Below, piece by piece: positions 44,641-54,349 of a stretch of DNA of 64,000 nucleotides (position 1 is the stretch's first letter; every line of letters begins with the position of its first letter). Source of the stretch: JBBQNR01 sp963774075 (GTDB lineage: Bacteria; Actinomycetota; Thermoleophilia; Solirubrobacterales; JBBDJG01). Both the position numbers and the translations under genes were made by a program. The stretch spans positions 42,134 to 106,133 of the forward strand of contig CAVZDP010000006.1 of the NCBI GenBank assembly GCA_963774075.1. Reading direction: 5' to 3'. The notes beneath the pieces are model-generated. The model searched no databases. It saw only the letters and a program-made list of their open reading frames with translations, and was not told the origin of the DNA.

Positions 44641-46959
44641 TTGGCCGGATCGAGTGCTGCTTCGCGGAGCGCGTCTGCGCTGATCGCTCGCGCGGGGCGT
44701 CTCGTGCTGGGCGCGGTGGCCATCATGCTCGTCATCGGGGCGGTCGGCCCGCCGCTCGCGCGTGGTCAGGGGTCCCTGCCGCACGTGCTCTCCGGCGCTC
44801 GGCCGGGGCCCGACATCCTGTATGCGCCTCGAGCCGAGGCGCCCCAGCTCACCAACACAGGCATCTGGCGGGCGGCGCCGATCCTCGTGTCCGGGGCGAG
44901 CGCCTATCGCGATGGCGAGTTCCTGTACCAGGACTTCATCTACGACGACCACGGAGCGCGTGGATTCGATCGTGATCCGAGCGACCCGCGAACGGCGTTC
45001 GACGGCTTCTCGCTGCCCGGCGGCACCTACACCTATCCGACCGACCCGCGCTACGCGGGGAACGCCGCCGACCTCGTCGAGCTGCGCGTCAAGCCGCTTC
45101 CGAACGCGACCGCCTTCCGGATCACCCTGAACACGATGCACGATCCGTCGCTGGTCGCCACGACGATCGCGCTCGGCGACTCTCCTACCGCGCGCCCGCT
45201 TCCCCACGGAGCGAATGCGTCGGCGCCGGCCGAGTTGTTCCTCACCGTGCATGGCGCGTCCGCGGACCTGGTGGATGCGGCGAGCGGCGCTCCGGTGCCC
45301 GTCACGCCGGCGGTGAGCGTCGACGAGCCGCGGCGCCAGATCGAGGTCCGCCTTCCCCACTCCGTCTGGAACCCGGGTCAGGAAACCGTGCGCCTCGCCG
45401 CCGGTGTCGGCCTCTGGGATCCGTCGGCTCAGAGTTATCTGTTGCCGCAGGTCTCGGCCGACGCGACTCGTCCAGGTGGCGGCCTGCTGCCGAGCCCACC
45501 CGCCTTCTTCAACGCAGCCTTCCGCCATGGCGAGGACATTCAGCTTCCCGACTTCTCGATCCTGTTCGATCCCGGCTGGTGGCGTGACCGCGACCAGGGC
45601 CACGCGCTCGCCAACGGCGACCTCGGCGCGTTCTCAGCCAAGGTCGACTTCGCGAAGCTCGCCTCCGGAGTCAGCGACGACATGCCCGATCAGCCCGGCG
45701 GCGTCCCACAGACGGGGCCGATGGACCGCATCCTCGCGAGTCACTTCGAGACTGCCCAGGGGGTCGATTACGCGGGGCAGTGCACGAAGGCGAGCGGGTT
45801 CTCGCCCTCGTGCCCCGGGATCCTGCGCGGCCGGCTTCAGCCCTACGCCGTCTACGTGCCGAAGAAGCCCCTTCCGCCGCGCGGCTTCGGGCTCACGCTC
45901 CTGCTGCACTCCTTCGCGGGCAGCTACAACCAGTACCTCGGCTCCCGCCACCAGTCGCAGTTCGGCGAGCGCGGCCAGGGCTCGATCGTGGTCACCCCCG
46001 CGGGCCGAGGCCCGGACGGCTGGTACCACGGCTATTCCGGCGCCGACGCGTTCGAGGTCTGGGCGGACACCGCGCGCCATCACCGCCTCGACCCATCGCG
46101 CAGCGCGATCGCGGGCTACTCGATGGGCGGCTACGGGACCTGGAAGCTCGCCGGCCAGTTCCCCGACCTCTTCGCTCGCGCCCAGCCGACGGTCGGGCCG
46201 ACTCGCATCGGCCCGTTCCCCGGCACGGACACGGTCGGGCTGGTCTCCTCGCTCCGGCACATTCCGTTCCTGATCTGGCTGGGAGCCGGCGACGAGTCGG
46301 TGCCGCCGGCCGGAGCGATCCCGAACACGCAGCGACTCGACGCCCTCGGATATCGCTACGAGCAGAACGTCTTCAGGCCGTTCGGGCTCCCGTTCGTACC
46401 GGATCACTTCATCCTCGCCTTCAACGATCAGTACGCCCCCGCCGCCGAGTTCCTCGGCGATGCGACCGTCGCTCGCAACCCGGCACGGGTTACGTATGCG
46501 TACGACCCGGCGTTCGACTTCCCGCAAGCCGGGCTGAGCGCCGGCCACGCGTACTGGGTCTCGAAGGTGCGCCCGCGCTCGACCGCCACCGGCGCGCCGG
46601 TGGCGACGATCGACGTGCGCTCGCACGGCTTCGGCGCCGGCGACCCGCCCGTCGGAGCGCTCGAGCAGGGCACAAGCTCCCTGCCTTCGGTGATCCTCCC
46701 CCCGGGTCTGCCGTTCGACTTCCAGCGCCGCGACTGGGGAACGCCCACGCCGGCACGGGCGCTGGACCGGCTCGACATCGAAGTCACCAACGTCGCCTCG
46801 GTGACGATCGATCCCTGGCGGGCGCGCGTGAGTTGCCGGACCACCGTGAACATCACGAGCGACGGCCCGCTCGACGTCGAGCTGACAGGATGCCGCGGCA
46901 ACGGATGGCATCGCGGACACTTCAAGAAGCTCGACCGCGCCGCGCAGCAAGAACGCTAA
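44641..46959 (+). CDS. Secreted alpha/beta hydrolase-like protein
   Basis: 772 aa from TTG 44641 with GGAGG 9-10 nt before it; the longer frame overlaps another gene. Signal/anchor helix about residues 20-42. The catalytic region is in the second half: LTLLLHSFAGSYNQYL, then the elbow IAGYSMGGYGTWKLAG (Ser in G-x-S-x-G), then FLIWLGAGDESVPP and a probable His in VPDHFIL. The ~350-residue front part is beta-rich and of unknown type. A Cys-containing C-terminal beta domain follows. It is probably an extracellular esterase or peptidase; it resembles no single named subfamily to me. Confidence 0.75.
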   Translation: MAGSSAASRSASALIARAGRLVLGAVAIMLVIGAVGPPLARGQGSLPHVLSGARPGPDILYAPRAEAPQLTNTGIWRAAPILVSGASAYRDGEFLYQDFIYDDHGARGFDRDPSDPRTAFDGFSLPGGTYTYPTDPRYAGNAADLVELRVKPLPNATAFRITLNTMHDPSLVATTIALGDSPTARPLPHGANASAPAELFLTVHGASADLVDAASGAPVPVTPAVSVDEPRRQIEVRLPHSVWNPGQETVRLAAGVGLWDPSAQSYLLPQVSADATRPGGGLLPSPPAFFNAAFRHGEDIQLPDFSILFDPGWWRDRDQGHALANGDLGAFSAKVDFAKLASGVSDDMPDQPGGVPQTGPMDRILASHFETAQGVDYAGQCTKASGFSPSCPGILRGRLQPYAVYVPKKPLPPRGFGLTLLLHSFAGSYNQYLGSRHQSQFGERGQGSIVVTPAGRGPDGWYHGYSGADAFEVWADTARHHRLDPSRSAIAGYSMGGYGTWKLAGQFPDLFARAQPTVGPTRIGPFPGTDTVGLVSSLRHIPFLIWLGAGDESVPPAGAIPNTQRLDALGYRYEQNVFRPFGLPFVPDHFILAFNDQYAPAAEFLGDATVARNPARVTYAYDPAFDFPQAGLSAGHAYWVSKVRPRSTATGAPVATIDVRSHGFGAGDPPVGALEQGTSSLPSVILPPGLPFDFQRRDWGTPTPARALDRLDIEVTNVASVTIDPWRARVSCRTTVNITSDGPLDVELTGCRGNGWHRGHFKKLDRAAQQER

Positions 46960-46963
46960 GCGG

Positions 46964-48343
46964 GTGTCGAAAGAGAGCGACACCAGGGCATTCGACGTCG
47001 TGGTGATCGGGGGAGGCTCCGCCGGCGAGGTGTGCGCCGGGCGGGCGGCCGACGGCGGCCTGAGCGTGGCCCTGCTGGAGCACCACCTCGTCGGCGGCGA
47101 GTGCTCGTACTACGCATGTATGCCCTCCAAGGCGCTGCTGCGCCCGGGACAGCTCCTCGAGGAGGTCAAGCGTGTCCCCGGCGCGAGGGAGGCTGTGAGC
47201 GGCGGGGTCGACGTCGCGGCCGCGCTCCGCCGCCGCGACGAGGTGATCTCGCAGCTCGATGACGCGCGCCAGCTCTCGTGGCTCGAGAAGAAGGGGATCG
47301 AGCTCGTGCGCGCGCGTGGGCGGCTCCAGGGCGAGCGCCGCGTGCGCGCCGGCGACGAGCTGCTCGAGGCACGCAGGGCGGTGGTGATCGCGACCGGCTC
47401 GATCGCGGCGATCCCGCCCATTCCGGGGCTTCCCGAGCTCGACCCCTGGGACAACCGGGAGGCGACCACCGCCTCAGAGCCGCCGAAGCGTCTGCTCGTC
47501 CTGGGCGGCGGTTACGTCGGCGTCGAGCTGGCGCAGGCCTGGGCGAGCCTCGGCTCGTCGGTAACGATCGTGGAGTCGGGGCCGCGGCTCATCGCCAGGG
47601 AGGAGCCCTTCGCCTCGGAGCAGGTGACCGAGGCGCTACAGGCACGCGGCGTCGAGGTCCGCACCGGGGTGAAGGCGACCGCGGCAGCCAGGGACGACGC
47701 CGCGGTCACGCTCGAGCTCGAGGACGGGGGCAAGCTGAGCGCAGAAGAGCTGCTGGTCGCCGTCGGACGCAGACCCGGAACCGACGGCCTCGGGCTGGAC
47801 AGCATTGGCCTCGAGCCCGGCGAGGCGCTCGATGTCGACGACCAGATGCGGGTCGCCGGCAACCAATGGCTGTACGCGGTCGGGGATGTCAACGCGCGCG
47901 CTCCCTTGACGCACATGGGCAAGTACCAGGCCCGGATCGCGGCCGACAACATCCTCGGCAAGCAGGTCAGCGCCACGCAGGACGGGCCGGGTGCGCCGCG
48001 CGTGATCTTCACCGACCCCGAAGTCGCGGCGGTCGGCCACACGCTGCGGTCCGCGCAGGAGGCCGGGCTCGGCGTGCGCGCCGTCGACTACCCGACGGCC
48101 GCGGTCGCAGGAGGGAGCTTCCGGGGGCGCGACGCGCCCGGAACGAGCCGGGTGATCGTGCAGGAGGAACGCCGCGTCCTCGTGGGCGCGACCTTCACCG
48201 GACCGGAGGTCGGGGAGTCGCTGCACGCTGCCACGATCGCGATCGTGGGAGAGGTCCCGCTCGAGCGGCTGTGGCACGCGGTTCCCGTTTTCCCGACCCG
48301 CAGCGAGGTGTGGCTGCGGCTGATGGAGGAGTACGGGCTGTAG
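46964..48343 (+). CDS. Pyridine nucleotide-disulfide oxidoreductase (lipoamide/mercuric reductase type)
   Basis: 459 aa from GTG 46964, 4 nt after the hydrolase. The FAD site is VVVIGGGSAGEVCAGRAAD, and the redox-active disulfide C-x4-C is in GGECSYYACMPSKALL (~44-56). A second nucleotide site is LLVLGGGYVGVELAQAWA, and the interface domain follows (~340-459). The usual catalytic His-Glu of lipoamide dehydrogenases near the C-terminus is not obvious; the corresponding tail reads LHAATIAIVGEVPLERLWHAV with a later W/R-rich end. It could act on another disulfide or quinone substrate. Confidence 0.85.
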   Translation: MSKESDTRAFDVVVIGGGSAGEVCAGRAADGGLSVALLEHHLVGGECSYYACMPSKALLRPGQLLEEVKRVPGAREAVSGGVDVAAALRRRDEVISQLDDARQLSWLEKKGIELVRARGRLQGERRVRAGDELLEARRAVVIATGSIAAIPPIPGLPELDPWDNREATTASEPPKRLLVLGGGYVGVELAQAWASLGSSVTIVESGPRLIAREEPFASEQVTEALQARGVEVRTGVKATAAARDDAAVTLELEDGGKLSAEELLVAVGRRPGTDGLGLDSIGLEPGEALDVDDQMRVAGNQWLYAVGDVNARAPLTHMGKYQARIAADNILGKQVSATQDGPGAPRVIFTDPEVAAVGHTLRSAQEAGLGVRAVDYPTAAVAGGSFRGRDAPGTSRVIVQEERRVLVGATFTGPEVGESLHAATIAIVGEVPLERLWHAVPVFPTRSEVWLRLMEEYGL

Positions 48344-48356
48344 CCGAGACGCGCCG

Positions 48357-49283
48357 TCAGGACGAACGGGCGGCCTTCGTGCGCGGGTTCTCGATCGGCG
48401 TCAGCCCCGCCTCGATCTCCTCGCGCCGCTCCTCGAGCCAGGGCGGCAGCACCAGGGTCTCGCCGAGGAGCTCCAGCGGCTCGTCGGCGGCGAAGCCGGG
48501 GCTGTGGGTGGCGAGCTCGAAGAGCACTCCGTTCGGCTCGCGGAAGTAGATCGACCTGAACCAGAAGCGGTCGATCACCGGTGTCGGCCGAGCCCCGACC
48601 GCGATCACGCGCTCGCGCCAGCGCTCGTGATCCTCGTCGTGTGACGCCCAGGCAACGTGGTGAACGCTGCCGGCGCCCTGCAAGCCCGGGCGCGGGGGCG
48701 GTTCGTCGTAAGCGTAAAAGGATCCACGGCGCTCTCCGCGCGCCTCCCAGCCGTCCGCCCGCGGCTCGAACGCGAGCCCGTCCTCGAGCAGGGTGCGGCT
48801 GCGCTCAGGGTCCGACGAGTAAGCGCGCACGCCGTCGAAGCCCTGGAGCGCGAGCTCGTCGGGAATCTCGGGATGGCGCGCCACGAGCGGCTCGTCGCTC
48901 GTCTCGACGACGGCCAGCTCGTGCTCGAGGCCCTCGTGATCGGTGAAGCGCAGACGATCTCCGTCGCGACCGGTGTCGACCCCGTCCCCCGCAAGGCGCT
49001 CCGCCCAGAAATCGAGTGCGGCCGTGGAGCCGACCCGCCAGACGATCCGGTGGACCATCCCATCCCCCGCTCGGCCGGGCGCCACGCCCGGGAACTCGAA
49101 GAACGTGAGGTCCGAGCCTGGGTTTCCCTGCTCGTCCGCGTAGAAGAGGTGGTAGACGCTCGGATCGTCCTGGTTGACGGTCTTCTTGACCATGCGCAGG
49201 CCGAGCAGGCGCGCGTAGAAGTCGACGTTGCGCGGCGCGTCCGCCGTGATGCAGGTGATGTGGTGGATGCCCTCGAGCTTCAT
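48357..49283 (-). CDS. Ring-cleaving VOC-family dioxygenase
   Basis: 308 aa with two vicinal-oxygen-chelate halves. Metal-ligand candidates: His in GIHHITCI (N-half), His in VHHVAWAS and Glu in GVLFELATHSPGF (C-half), the pattern of extradiol dioxygenases such as MhqO/PcpA. It probably opens a hydroquinone or catechol ring. It is convergent with the disulfide reductase (gap 13 nt) and downstream of the PucR gene by ~95 nt, which makes it a possible PucR target. Confidence 0.88.
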   Translation of the reverse strand: MKLEGIHHITCITADAPRNVDFYARLLGLRMVKKTVNQDDPSVYHLFYADEQGNPGSDLTFFEFPGVAPGRAGDGMVHRIVWRVGSTAALDFWAERLAGDGVDTGRDGDRLRFTDHEGLEHELAVVETSDEPLVARHPEIPDELALQGFDGVRAYSSDPERSRTLLEDGLAFEPRADGWEARGERRGSFYAYDEPPPRPGLQGAGSVHHVAWASHDEDHERWRERVIAVGARPTPVIDRFWFRSIYFREPNGVLFELATHSPGFAADEPLELLGETLVLPPWLEERREEIEAGLTPIENPRTKAARSS

Positions 49284-49378
49284 CGCGACCCTTCACGGGC
49301 GCATGCCCGAGTGGTGCCGGTGAGAGTACCCCATGTTTTGTTAGAGGTTCTTAGAAACTTCGAGCAGCCGTACCGGGC

Positions 49379-50593
49379 TCAGCGCGGCAGGGTCGGGGCC
49401 ACTATCCGGTATGCCTTCAGGCCCAAGCTGAGGCGCTCGCGCGACTCGCTGATCATCGGGTCGAGCCCGGTCAGCTCCTTGATGCGCTGCAGCCGGTAGG
49501 CGACGGTGTGGCGATGGGCGTAGATGGCGCGCGCCGTCGCGTTCATGTTGCAGTCGTTCTCGAGATAAGACTCGAGAGTGGGCAGCAGATCCGAGTGGTA
49601 CTGGTCGTCATAGCGAACGGCGGGCGCGACGGTGTCCTCGTAGAACCTGCGCACCTCCTCTGGGTGCGTCGCGAGCGCGCGGAAGAGCAGCCGGTAGACG
49701 CCCGAGCCGGCCCCGCTGGCGAGCTGCTTGGCCATGTGCTCGTCGCTCGAGACCACCTCGAGCACGAGCTCGGCCTCCTGGATCGCGCGCCGGATATCGC
49801 CGGGGTCGGTGTAGAAGGAGGAGATGCCCGCCTTGCCGTACGCGTGCAGGCGGGCGGCCACTCCGCGCGCGGCGTGCACCGTCAGCTCCGGGGCCTCGTC
49901 GGCCCCGCGTGCCGGTAGGACCGCGTAGATGCGATCGTCGATCAGCTCCGTGAGGGCGCCCGGGTACTCCCCGGTGATGACCGCCATCGCTTCGCGGGGC
50001 TTCGCCGAGCGAAGCCCGACGGCGAGCACGACGGTCCCCCGGGCCAGGTCGCAGCCGGCCCGAGCCGCGCGGCGAGTGATCTCGCTCGCGTCCAGGTCCT
50101 TGCTTCGGAGCTCCTCGACCAGTCCGGTCCGGAGCGCCTCCTCGTCCTGGCGCGCGTCCTCGAGCGCCAGAGCCATCACCGTCGTGATCGCGGCGAGGTA
50201 CAGGAACTCAGCCGCATCCCCGGCCGGGTCCCTCTCCCCCGCCAGCATCGCCACGCTCCCTATCACCTCGCCACCGGAGCTGATCGGCACGACGAGCTCC
50301 ACGCCGGAGGGAAGCTCCGGCACGCGCCCGTTGGCGCGCGTTGGGCGCCAGGCCTGAAGCGCCTCCAGGCGCTCGGCCCCGGGGCCTTCGGGCCAAAGCA
50401 GCGCCGGGCGGCGGCCAGGCAGCACGATGCCGACCGGCCGTCCGACGTGCGCGCAGGCGAGAGCGGCCACCCGCTCGATGCCCTCGCCGGCGAGCGTGGC
50501 GTCAACCATCTCCTGGTGAACGCCCCGCAGCCGCTCGGCGAGCTCGCCGTGGCGACCCTTCAGAGGATCGGCAGGTACCGGTTGAGCTCCCAT
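49379..50593 (-). CDS. PucR-family transcriptional regulator
   Basis: 404 aa from ATG 50593 (an upstream ATG at 50623 lies deeper inside glnA). The C-terminal PucR helix-turn-helix is clear: LESYLENDCNMNATARAIYAHRHTV, then YRLQRIKELTGLDP. The N-terminal ~170 residues look like a GAF sensor (ELVVPISSGGEVIGSVAML). Such regulators respond to purines, polyamines or amino acids. It overlaps the glnA end by 34 nt, so the two are probably coupled and PucR may control this glutamine synthetase. Confidence 0.88.
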   Translation of the reverse strand: MGAQPVPADPLKGRHGELAERLRGVHQEMVDATLAGEGIERVAALACAHVGRPVGIVLPGRRPALLWPEGPGAERLEALQAWRPTRANGRVPELPSGVELVVPISSGGEVIGSVAMLAGERDPAGDAAEFLYLAAITTVMALALEDARQDEEALRTGLVEELRSKDLDASEITRRAARAGCDLARGTVVLAVGLRSAKPREAMAVITGEYPGALTELIDDRIYAVLPARGADEAPELTVHAARGVAARLHAYGKAGISSFYTDPGDIRRAIQEAELVLEVVSSDEHMAKQLASGAGSGVYRLLFRALATHPEEVRRFYEDTVAPAVRYDDQYHSDLLPTLESYLENDCNMNATARAIYAHRHTVAYRLQRIKELTGLDPMISESRERLSLGLKAYRIVAPTLPR

Positions 50594-51366
50594 GGAGACA
50601 CTTCCACGCGGTACTGCTCCCACTCCGCGCGCTTGAGGTCCACGTAGCGCGTGAACACGTGCTCGCCGAGCGCCTTCAGCATGAGCTCCGAGCCGGAGAG
50701 CTCCTCGATCGCCTCGCCCAGCGTCTCGGGCAGCTGCTGTATCCCGAGCCTCGCCCGGTCCTTCGCCGACAGGTCGTATAGGTTCGTCTCCATCGGATCG
50801 GGCAGCTCGTATCCGCGCTCGATCCCCTCGAGCCCCGCGTGCAGCATCGCCGCGAACGTCAGGTAGGGGTTACAGGCCGGGTCCGGACACCGAAGCTCGG
50901 CGCGAGTCGCCTGCTCCTTGCCCGGGTGGTACATCGGCACCCGGATCAGCGCCGAGCGGTTGCGCCGCGACCACGCGATGTACACGGGCGCCTCGTAGCC
51001 TGGAACGAGCCGCTTGTAGGAGTTGACCCACTGCGCGAACAGCGCGGAGAGCTCGCGCGCGTGCGCGAGCTGGCCCGCGATGAACGACTTCGCGACAGCG
51101 CTGAGATGAAACTCGTCTGCCGGGTCGAAGAACGCGTTGCTGCTACCGGAGAACAGCGATTGGTGAACGTGCATGCCGGAGCCGTTCTCTCCGAACAGGG
51201 GCTTGGGCATGAAAGTCGCGTAGACGCCGTACTTCATCGCGATCTCCTTGACCGCGATCCGGTACGTCATCGCGTTGTCCGCCATCTCGAGACCGTCGGC
51301 GAAGCGCATGTCGATCTCGTGCTGGGACGGGCCTACCTCGTGATGCGTGTACTCGACGTGGATGCC
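50560..51366 (-). CDS. glnA: Glutamine synthetase, C-terminal part only (5' end lost at an assembly join)
   Basis: The last ~268 residues of a type I glutamine synthetase: GIHVEYTHHEVGPSQHEIDM, then KPLFGENGSGMHVHQSLF (ATP/glutamate-site region), then the R-x-P-x-x-x-PG loop and the C-terminal RYLPIL. A full enzyme is ~440-470 residues; ~180 N-terminal residues are missing. Just upstream of the glycine at ~51,366 the reading frame continues with sequence that is not GS-like (VGVQSGPLEIQDVPLSVAL). I read this as a chimeric join, not a real gene truncation. The enzyme normally makes glutamine from glutamate, ATP and ammonia. Confidence 0.85.
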   Translation of the reverse strand, partial: GIHVEYTHHEVGPSQHEIDMRFADGLEMADNAMTYRIAVKEIAMKYGVYATFMPKPLFGENGSGMHVHQSLFSGSSNAFFDPADEFHLSAVAKSFIAGQLAHARELSALFAQWVNSYKRLVPGYEAPVYIAWSRRNRSALIRVPMYHPGKEQATRAELRCPDPACNPYLTFAAMLHAGLEGIERGYELPDPMETNLYDLSAKDRARLGIQQLPETLGEAIEELSGSELMLKALGEHVFTRYVDLKRAEWEQYRVEVSPWELNRYLPIL

Positions 51367-51891
51367 CAGCGCCACGGACAGCGGCACGTCCTGGATCTCG
51401 AGCGGGCCGGACTGCACGCCCACGAGCTGGTCGCCGTCGCCGAGCCGGTACTGCGGCCCGACGTGCTCGGCGATCTGCCTGGCCGCGGCGACGTCGTCGT
51501 CCGCCGTCGGCTGCCAGGGCGACCAGCCGGACGGCGCGGTCGACTCCGAGCTCCACGACGACGATGAGCACGCCCGCGGCGATCGCCGCCACGGCGACGC
51601 CGATCAGCGCGCCCGTGAGGAATCCGAAGCGGCCCCGGTAGGGCGAGCTGACGCGCCGCGCGCCGGCGACGGCCTGCGCTTCCGCCAGCGCGGGCTCGGA
51701 GGCGTTGGCCGGATCGGCGACCGCGAGCGCCGCGGCGTTGCGCGTGCGCGTCGCCTCCTCCTGGCCGCTCCACAGCCCGCCGCCGCTCGCGCCCCGACGG
51801 CTGGGGGGAGCGGCGCGTCGCGGCTGCCCGCGGGCGCGTCGGGGTCCGGCCGGCCGGCCGGGGAGGGAGGCGGAATCAGATCGCCGGCCAT
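51366..51891 (-). pseudogene. Frameshifted membrane-protein gene fused to glnA at the join
   Basis: Starts at ATG 51891, overlapping the stop of the AAA/FtsH-like gene by 16 nt. Assembling the frames gives a Pro-rich cytoplasmic start (LIPPPSPAGRPDPDAP), one transmembrane helix (FGFLTGALIGVAVAAIAAGVL), then a soluble part beginning SGWSPWQPTADD, with frame changes near 51,790 and 51,530. It runs into glnA at ~51,366. The gene is broken by indels and cut by the join; the family is unknown. Confidence 0.5.
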
Positions 51892-54285
51892 TGCGACTCG
51901 TCGAGGACGTCGATCTCCGGCTTGTGCAGCTGGGCATCCTCCAGCAGGTCGGTGACCTCCTCGCCGTACAGCTCGCCGGCGGCGATGAGGTGGCCCGCGA
52001 CATAGTCCGTGCCCTCGCGGTTCTGCACCACGGTCTGGTAGGCGACCATGAAGGCCTGGCCGAGGAGCTGGGCGACGAGCGGCCGCTTGCGGGGATCGGA
52101 CAGCGTGGCCGAGAACGGGTTGCCGTCCATCATGCCGCCGCCCGACCGGTGCATGATCCGGTAGCCGATCTGCTCGAAGCGCTCCATGATGCGCTCCTCC
52201 TCCTCGCGCCGGGCCTCCGGGTCCTGGATGCGCTCGGAGAGGTCGATGGGCGCCGGGCCCATCGCGCGGAAGCCGACCATCAGCGCGGCGTGATGGGTGA
52301 CGGAGTTCACGTCGCCGGTGACGCCGGTGGTGTTCTGCCCGTAGAAGACGTGCTCGGCGGCCAGGGCGCCGAGGCCCCAGATGAGGTCGCCGACCTCCTC
52401 CGAGCGCCAGTGCCCGAACCGGTCCTCGATCTCCATGGCCTGGTGGTGGCCGCCGGAGGAGCCGCGCTTGCGGATGGACAGCCGGGTGGAGAGGCGGTTC
52501 TCCATGAAGAGGTGCCCGCACACCGCGTGGCCGGCCTCGTGGATGGCGGTCGCGCGCTCCTCGTGCTTGGGGTAGGGCTGGCCGATGGCCACGCCCGACT
52601 CCACCGTGGTCATGGCCTCCACGAGGTCCTTGCGGCTGAAGCGCTCGCGCCCGTCGGAGTGCGCGTAGGTGAGGGCGAGCGAGCAGGCCTGGTCGATCAT
52701 GGCGGGCGAGTAGCCGTTGGTGATGCGGGCGAGCTCGTCGCGCCGCCGCGGCGTGTCGAGGTCCTCCTCGTGCGCGACCTTGGCCAGGTAGAGGTCGAAG
52801 ATGTCGCGCCGGTCCTCCCACGTGGGGGTCCGGAAGTAGATGTGGCGGCCCATCCGGCCCGGGCGCGTGAGCGCGGGGTCGAGCCGCTCGAGCGCCACGT
52901 TGCAGGCGCCGATGAAGTAGATCTGCTCGTCGCGCGGCTTGGGCGGCCGCAGGCGCAGCGGCATCTTCCCGATGCGCTGGGGGACGATGTAGAGCGCGTC
53001 GAGGAACGTGTTCATCCGGCGGTTGAAGAACTTCTTCATCATCGGCGGCTCGTCGATGCCGTCCATCACGACGAGCAGCTGGTTGAGCGCCAGCCCGCCG
53101 CCCGCGCCGCCCATCATCGGGATCATGTTGCGCACGAGCGCCGGCCAGCTTCACCATCGGCTCGGGATAGGCGAGCCCGGGCGCCTCGGCGCGCGAGGCG
53201 AACAGCCGCTCCCGCCAGGCGGCGGTCTCCAGCACCAGGTCGCCGTCCTCGGTCAGGGCGCCGTTGCGCCCGTAGAAGGCGTGATCGTGGATCGTCGGGC
53301 GCGGGGTCGGGCCTGAAGCCGGAGCCGAGGCTCTGGCGGCGCATGCCGACCGCGTCGATCTCGTCGATGAACACGATGCACTGGCCGCCCCACTTGGCCG
53401 CCTGCTTCTTGGCCTTGCGGGCCAGGAAGCGCACGAGCACCGCGTCCATGCCGATGAAGGTCTGCGCGAAGCCCGAGCCCGGGATGGTGATGAACGGGCA
53501 GTTGAACGAGGTGGCGATGCCCTTGGAGAGCATCGTCTTGCCGGTGCCGGGAGCGCCGAGGAAGAGCACGCCGCGCTCGCGCTTGCCGCCCGCGCGGACG
53601 AACTCCTCGCCCGACTGCCAGAGCGACACCACGCGGGTGATCTCCTGCTTGGCCTCGGCCTGGCCGCGCACGTCCTCGAGCTTCACGCCCCAGTTCGCGT
53701 CGCCCGGCTCGTACGTCTTGATCTGGCCGGCGCCGAGCAGGATCATCGGCCCGAACAGGATCAGGAAGTTGATCAGGAACAGCATCACGAGGATCGGCGC
53801 GTACATGAACGCGATCGGCGCGTACGTCGTGATCACCGTGAGCACCGCGTCGAGCCCGCCGCCGACGGACGCGTCCCCGCCCGACAGGCTCTGGTAGATC
53901 ATCCCCGCCGCGATCGCGACGGCGAGGATCACGACGAGCCAGGTGACGCGGCGGAACTTCTTGCGCCAGTACCACAGCCGCCGCCGCGTGATCGACGTCC
54001 TCCTGCTGCAGCTCCTTCTCCGCTCCGTAGATCGAGGGCGAGGGGATGAACCTGTGCGCGACGACGTCGATCAGCGCCGCGGAAGAGGACGACGCCGGCG
54101 AACGCGCCGAGCAGCGACCACAGCAGGCCCCAGTCGTTCGTGTAGAGGAGCGTGAAGGTGATCGGGCTGGTGAGCAGCGCGACCGCTGTGGCGGCGCGGC
54201 CGAGGCGGCGCCATTCCGACGCGAGCGCGATCGAGTGCTCGTTCACGCTGCGCTGCTTCACGGAAGGAAGCGATTCCCCGGCCAC
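51876..54285 (-). pseudogene. FtsH-like membrane AAA+ protease with M41 peptidase domain, several frameshifts
   Basis: GTG 54285 starts an N-terminal part with membrane helices (ATAVALLTSPITFTLLY; later IAFMYAPILVMLFLINFLILFG). The AAA+ domain is present: Walker A GAPGTGKTML, Walker B CIVFIDEIDAVG, and RPGRMGRH near the second region of homology. The M41 zinc motif AIHEAGHAVCGH lies in an intact 419-codon stretch ending at 51876. Frame changes occur near 54,050, 53,990, 53,280 and 53,140. Together the pieces make an ~800-residue FtsH-like protease. The lesions are probably sequencing errors, not a decayed gene. Confidence 0.8.
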
Positions 54286-54349
54286 GTGGGAAGTGTACGT
54301 CGCGGAGCCGATCGGTTGAGTCCGACATGTGGCGGAACGCGGGGGTTGC

